Part shown: positions 42,902 through 45,983 of the stretch, piece by piece | How positions within the stretch are numbered: the stretch's first letter is position 1 | Layout of the letters: each line of letters opens with the position of its first letter | NCBI GenBank assembly: GCA_002050365.1 | Contig: MWYZ01000092.1 | Span: 1-45,983, forward strand | Direction: 5' to 3' | DNA from: Acidobacteria bacterium 28-1 | GTDB lineage: Bacteria > Acidobacteriota > Blastocatellia > Pyrinomonadales > Pyrinomonadaceae | Length of the DNA stretch: 45,983 nt | Program-made: the position numbers and the translations under genes | Notes under the pieces: generated by a model | The model's input: only the letters and a program-made list of their open reading frames with translations | Database searches by the model: none | Told to the model about the DNA's origin: nothing

Positions 42902-43576
42902 ATGAGTCAAACTTTTCCGAAACCAAACTTAACTCCGCTTAGCTTTCAAAGAATTGAAACAGAACATCAAATCAGACGCGCCGAAGAATTTTACAACAAC
43001 CTGAATCGGCGGCGCACAGTGCGCGATTTTTCCGACGAAGAAATTCCGCTTGAAATAATCGAGAAAGCGATTCTAACGGCGGGAACCGCGCCGTCAGGCG
43101 CGAATATGCAGCCGTGGCGATTCATCGTCGTTAAAGATAAAAAAACAAAACGCCGAATCCGCGAAGCCGCCGAGCGCGAAGAATATGAAAGCTATCACGG
43201 GCGAATGTCTGAGAAATGGCTTCGTCGGCTGGCGACTTTGGGAACTGACGAACACAAACCTTTCCTTGAAATCGCACCTTTTTTAATCGTTGTTTTCCGC
43301 ATCAATTCAATTACTGAAGACGGCGAAACCGAGCCGACTTATTACAGTCAGGAATCGGTTGGCATCGCCGTCGGAATGTTGTTGGCGGCACTTCACAACG
43401 CCGGCTTGGCAACACTCACGCACACGCCGAGTCCGATGAAATTCTTGCAGGAAATCTTAAAGCGTCCGAAAACGGAAATTCCGTTTGTGTTAATTCCCGT
43501 CGGTTATCCGGCGACGGATGCGAAAGTTCCCGATATTAGACGAAAATCGTTGTCGGAAATTATGCAAATCGTCTGA
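42902..43576 (+). CDS. Nitroreductase-family flavoenzyme
   Basis: A 224-aa FMN-binding oxidoreductase: NLNRRRTVRDFSDEEIPLEIIEKAILTAGTAPSGANMQPWRFIVVKD, then a helical region, ESVGIAVGMLLAALHNAGLATLTHTP and PFVLIPVGYPATDAKVPDIRRKSL. The RRTVRDF and SGANMQPW motifs bind FMN. BluB-like and iodotyrosine-deiodinase-like relatives have the same YPATDA..P ending, so the natural substrate is open. It is the last gene before a terminator region. Confidence 0.88.
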   Translation: MSQTFPKPNLTPLSFQRIETEHQIRRAEEFYNNLNRRRTVRDFSDEEIPLEIIEKAILTAGTAPSGANMQPWRFIVVKDKKTKRRIREAAEREEYESYHGRMSEKWLRRLATLGTDEHKPFLEIAPFLIVVFRINSITEDGETEPTYYSQESVGIAVGMLLAALHNAGLATLTHTPSPMKFLQEILKRPKTEIPFVLIPVGYPATDAKVPDIRRKSLSEIMQIV

Positions 43577-43718
43577 CGAAGCGCAGCATTGGTTTGGAAA
43601 GATTAAACTGAATCGCGTTGCAACAAAAAAATTATTTTATTTTAATGCAACAAATATGAAATGCGCGCGTGAATATAAAGTATGAAAGTCAAATTCATAT
43701 AGGTAACTCCAAGAGCTG

Positions 43719-43811
43719 CTTCCGAAATTTTATATGCAATTATTTTAACTTCGGAAGATTTGCTCGTATCTCAGCCTCGATTGCATTCCCTCCGCAATCG
43801 AGGCTTTTTTT
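43719..43811 (+). terminator. Double hairpin with a strong terminator; possible small RNA 3' end
   Basis: CTTCCGAA (43719-43726) pairs with TTCGGAAG (43750-43757), and 15 bases later AGCCTCGATTGC (43773-43784) pairs perfectly with GCAATCGAGGCT (43794-43805), followed by seven T. The second is a textbook terminator. It is 197 bases from the nitroreductase stop. The first hairpin plus this terminator could be a small RNA. The rest of 43577-43718 shows no gene. Confidence 0.75.
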
Positions 43812-43822
43812 GTTTGTTAAAT

Positions 43823-44365
43823 TTATATAGACGCACTTTTCTCAAGCATATTTTCGATTTGTCGAAGATGTCTGGCTTCGTGTCCGCCGACGAGCGTGAG
43901 CCATTCGTGCGCAGTCAATTCGCCCATAAACGGATGCGGAAACTTAAAGTCGGAACATTCCACTGATTCAAAAAGCGGACGAAGCTCTTCTAATTTCTCG
44001 CGTGTTTCGTCCATTTTTTTCAAAGATTCTTCAATTGTTTGATTGCCCGTCGGATGAACGCGGTCGGGTGCTTGAAACTTTAAAGTTTTTGCTTCGGCGG
44101 CTTTCTGCACAAAATTTTCCGACAAACGCGCCGCGCCGTCCGCCGTTTTACCCGCCGCTTGTGCTTGGGTCAAAAGTTTAGTGGAGATTTTTGCCATACC
44201 GTCTTGGACAATCGCTATATGTTCGATGATATGAGCAATTGTCCATTTTTCACTTTCGGGCAAAAATGCGGTTTGTTCATCAGTTAAATCCGCGACGAGT
44301 TGTTTCGTCTTTTCACGGATTTCATTGTTGGTTTCGTAAATATCGTTTATTGTTTGATTGTTCAT
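43823..44365 (-). CDS. DinB-like superfamily protein
   Basis: A 180-aa four-helix-bundle protein of the DinB/YfiT group. His residues that would hold a metal occur in SEKWTIAHIIEHIAIVQ (about residues 45-49) and GHEARHLRQIENML (about 160-165). FMGELTAHEWLTLVGGHEARH is typical. Such proteins act as thiol-dependent transferases, often in detoxification (bacillithiol-type) or repair; the thiol used here is unknown. Confidence 0.87.
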   Translation of the reverse strand: MNNQTINDIYETNNEIREKTKQLVADLTDEQTAFLPESEKWTIAHIIEHIAIVQDGMAKISTKLLTQAQAAGKTADGAARLSENFVQKAAEAKTLKFQAPDRVHPTGNQTIEESLKKMDETREKLEELRPLFESVECSDFKFPHPFMGELTAHEWLTLVGGHEARHLRQIENMLEKSASI

Positions 44366-44376
44366 AAGTTTTTATA

Positions 44377-44416
44377 TGTGAGAAGTAAGAGCTAAAATTA
44401 GTTCTTACTTCTCACA
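44377..44416. repeat. Inverted repeat built from GAGAAGTAAGA words
   Basis: TGTGAGAAGTAAGA (44377-44390) and TCTTACTTCTCACA (44403-44416) are perfectly complementary, 14 bp, with a 12-base spacer. Another degenerate copy (CACCTCTCATTTCTGA) runs into the next gene's 3' end, so the last residues of that protein (ASLINQK) are next to the element. Confidence 0.75.
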
Positions 44417-44425
44417 TTTCACCTC

Positions 44426-45730
44426 TCATTTCTGATTTATTAAGCTGGCTTGTGGACTAAAAATTAACCGATGCCACCGTAGATAACTGCGTGCGCTGTC
44501 GGTCTCGTTTTTCATTTGTTTGATATAACCGGTTTGCAGATAAAGCAATTCGTCGGCTGTCCATTCGAAATTGATTATCGGATTAAACGACACGAGCGAA
44601 TTTTCGTCCGGCAATGTCGCGGTTTCCTGACCCGTATTTGCCGGCGCATTTCTATTTTCCGCGCCTTCGAGTTGACGCTGCAGATTTTCGTCAAACGCTT
44701 TTGAAGAAATTAAAAGCTGATTTCTCAAAGGAATTGCGGCTTGCGTCGGCGCGTCGCCGATTGCATCGTAAATTCGCACTTGTTTGTCGAAGGCAACGGC
44801 GATCTTCGCTGAATCGGGCGACCAAACCGGGCGAACAATCGTTAAATTATCGTCGAGACGGCGTTCGCGTCCCGTTTTTTCAACCAAGCGCGGTCTGCCG
44901 GCGGGCGTAAAAAGCTCGCTTTTGCTTTCGGCTTGATACTGCAAGAAATTCCACTCTTGATAAGTCGCCGCTAGCGCTGCTAGCGCAGAGCTGTCCGGCG
45001 ACCAGACAAAATAAAAATATATCAAGCCTTCGTTTTGCGTTATCGGTTTAATTTCCGCGCCTTCGCGGTTGCAGATGTAAATCTGCTCAGTGCGAAAAGT
45101 TAAAACTACTTTCGGCGCTTCGATTGCCGGCGAAGCGGTCGGCGCAACGACGTTGCCATTGACGTTTGCGTCGGCGTTCGTATTTATGACATTTGCCTCT
45201 GTGTTCGCTTCTGAATTCGTGTTTGCCTGATTTTCCGCCGGTGTCGGCGGCAGCGGCAAAGGATTCGACTGATTCGCGCGAATCATTGCAACGAAAGCAA
45301 CTGTGTTTGAATCGGGCGACCAGACAATTGTCTCGGCAAAATGAATTGCCATTCCGTCATATGTAATTCTGCGAAGCAATTTGCCGTCCGCCGAATACAT
45401 ATCAAGCCGAAACTCGGACGGCAAATCTCCCGTCCGATGATAAATCGCCAAAACTCTCTGTTTATCCGGCGATGTCAAAGTTTTATCGAGAGTTTCCTGC
45501 GTCCTGTTCTGGTCAAAGTCCGCTTGCACGGCGACGTTTCTCTCTTCCGTTTGCGCGGGCTGATTAACCGTCGGCGCGGGAACGTCCGTTTCAAACCGAA
45601 AATTCAGACGCAAAGCCGGCACATCGTGCAAGGTTGCCGGCGCAGCCGTCGGCGATTGAAAGTCGCTGCGCTGACAGCCGCTAGAAATCAAAAGGCTGCC
45701 GATGCAAATAAGTTTTATAAAATTATTCAT
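44426..45730 (-). CDS. Lipoprotein with TolB/WD40-like propeller repeats
   Basis: A 434-aa lipoprotein with signal MNNFIKLICIGSLLISSGC, where the Cys (residue 19) is the lipid site (lipobox ISSGC). A low-complexity Pro/Thr/Asn part (NPLPLPPTPAENQANTNSEAN) lies about residues 155-200. The propeller blades show WSPDSNTVAFVAM, WSPDSSALAALAA and WSPDSAKIAVAF, a pattern of PD40/TolB-like repeats. It is probably anchored to a membrane and binds a partner, but no function can be named. ATG 45730 and GTG 45736 are both possible. Confidence 0.83.
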   Translation of the reverse strand: MNNFIKLICIGSLLISSGCQRSDFQSPTAAPATLHDVPALRLNFRFETDVPAPTVNQPAQTEERNVAVQADFDQNRTQETLDKTLTSPDKQRVLAIYHRTGDLPSEFRLDMYSADGKLLRRITYDGMAIHFAETIVWSPDSNTVAFVAMIRANQSNPLPLPPTPAENQANTNSEANTEANVINTNADANVNGNVVAPTASPAIEAPKVVLTFRTEQIYICNREGAEIKPITQNEGLIYFYFVWSPDSSALAALAATYQEWNFLQYQAESKSELFTPAGRPRLVEKTGRERRLDDNLTIVRPVWSPDSAKIAVAFDKQVRIYDAIGDAPTQAAIPLRNQLLISSKAFDENLQRQLEGAENRNAPANTGQETATLPDENSLVSFNPIINFEWTADELLYLQTGYIKQMKNETDSARSYLRWHRLIFSPQASLINQK

Positions 45731-45811
45731 TTTCACAATAAGAATTCAAACAGAATAGACAGGATGGATAGGATAAAAATTATATAAAACCTATAAATCA
45801 ACGCTAAGTAC

Positions 45812-45855
45812 AGGACAAAAGAAACGTAAGCTGTTGAAAACGTTGCTTTTGTCCT
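45812..45855. repeat. Intergenic hairpin
   Basis: AGGACAAAAG (45812-45821) and CTTTTGTCCT (45846-45855) form a perfect 10-bp stem with AACG/CGTT pairing inside. A word-like stretch, AGACAGGATGGATAGGAT, lies just before at about 45757. The last 130 bases of the window hold no gene that I can support. Confidence 0.6.
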
Positions 45856-45983
45856 AAGTTTATTTGAATCCGGCAGAAACAGTTTCGCAATGTATCAAAT
45901 CCAAGCCGGAAAATGCTTTTTTCCGCTCTGCCGTGTTTCTTTATTTTGATTGGCGTTTCGGCACTCTCGAACTCACCCGCCAG

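Noticed and set aside
42180..42905. A 241-aa open frame inside the exonuclease III gene
   Set aside because: It is an overlapping frame without family motifs, while the xth frame has all catalytic residues.

Overview
The window looks like a chromosome segment of a mesophilic Acidobacteriota bacterium, most likely class Blastocatellia (Pyrinomonadaceae-like). This is inferred from an Acidobacterial VWFA-related secreted protein with a decayed second copy, many AT-rich lipoprotein and LolA-like genes, and interspersed word-built hairpins. No rRNA or marker gene fixes the taxonomy.

Layout. 1-127: right end of an IS5-family element. 180-2027: ABC exporter (-). 2143-2795: VapBC-like pair, then a GH15 glucoamylase, pyruvate kinase and an MBL-fold hydrolase (+). 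7404-13523: a mostly (-) block with DUF2945, NTF2-like and FMN reductase genes, a VWFA pseudogene, and an envelope group (radical SAM, LolA-like, LolD-like ATPase, lipoprotein). 13835-14705: hicAB-type module. 14708-19703: mtnP, BamD-like, VOC, pfkB, fabI and LOG genes (+). 19737-20488: cutA and a partner (-). 20638-25949: PepSY, thioredoxin-like, VWFA, xerC, a UPF0175/DUF3368 module and a secreted protein (+). 26040-28806: yebC, then the yggU-yggT-yggS group (-). 28886-31409: tRNA-Leu pseudogene, S9 peptidase, intact tRNA-Leu. 31624-39833: defence island with an Eco57I-type methylase interrupted by two in-frame TAA codons, an antitoxin/PIN pair, a frameshifted small gene and a PLD-SNF2 helicase. 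39901-43576: M20 peptidase, beta-class DNA methylase, exonuclease III, nitroreductase (+). 43823-45730: DinB-like protein and a TolB/WD40-like lipoprotein (-).

The most striking signal is architectural. Three of the four toxin-antitoxin modules lie between an intact neighbour gene and a second, diverged copy of the very end of that gene that faces the module: the mtnP 5' end before hicAB, the xerC 3' end after UPF0175/DUF3368, and the methylase 3' end after the antitoxin/PIN pair. The xerC copy keeps its last eleven codons identical in amino acids while six bases differ, all synonymous, so it looks like a homologous allele rather than a copy that decayed in place. A fourth case has the same form: an S9 peptidase between a degenerate promoter-plus-tRNA-Leu copy and the intact one. 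This points to one recurrent way in which cargo is inserted at gene ends.

A second theme is a set of intergenic inverted repeats whose arms are made of short tandem words (GTGAATA, GATTTTGGATTTTA, AACGCAAAGACGC, TGTAGGGGCAGG and others). They differ in sequence but share a design, and several overlap stop codons or encode protein C-termini.
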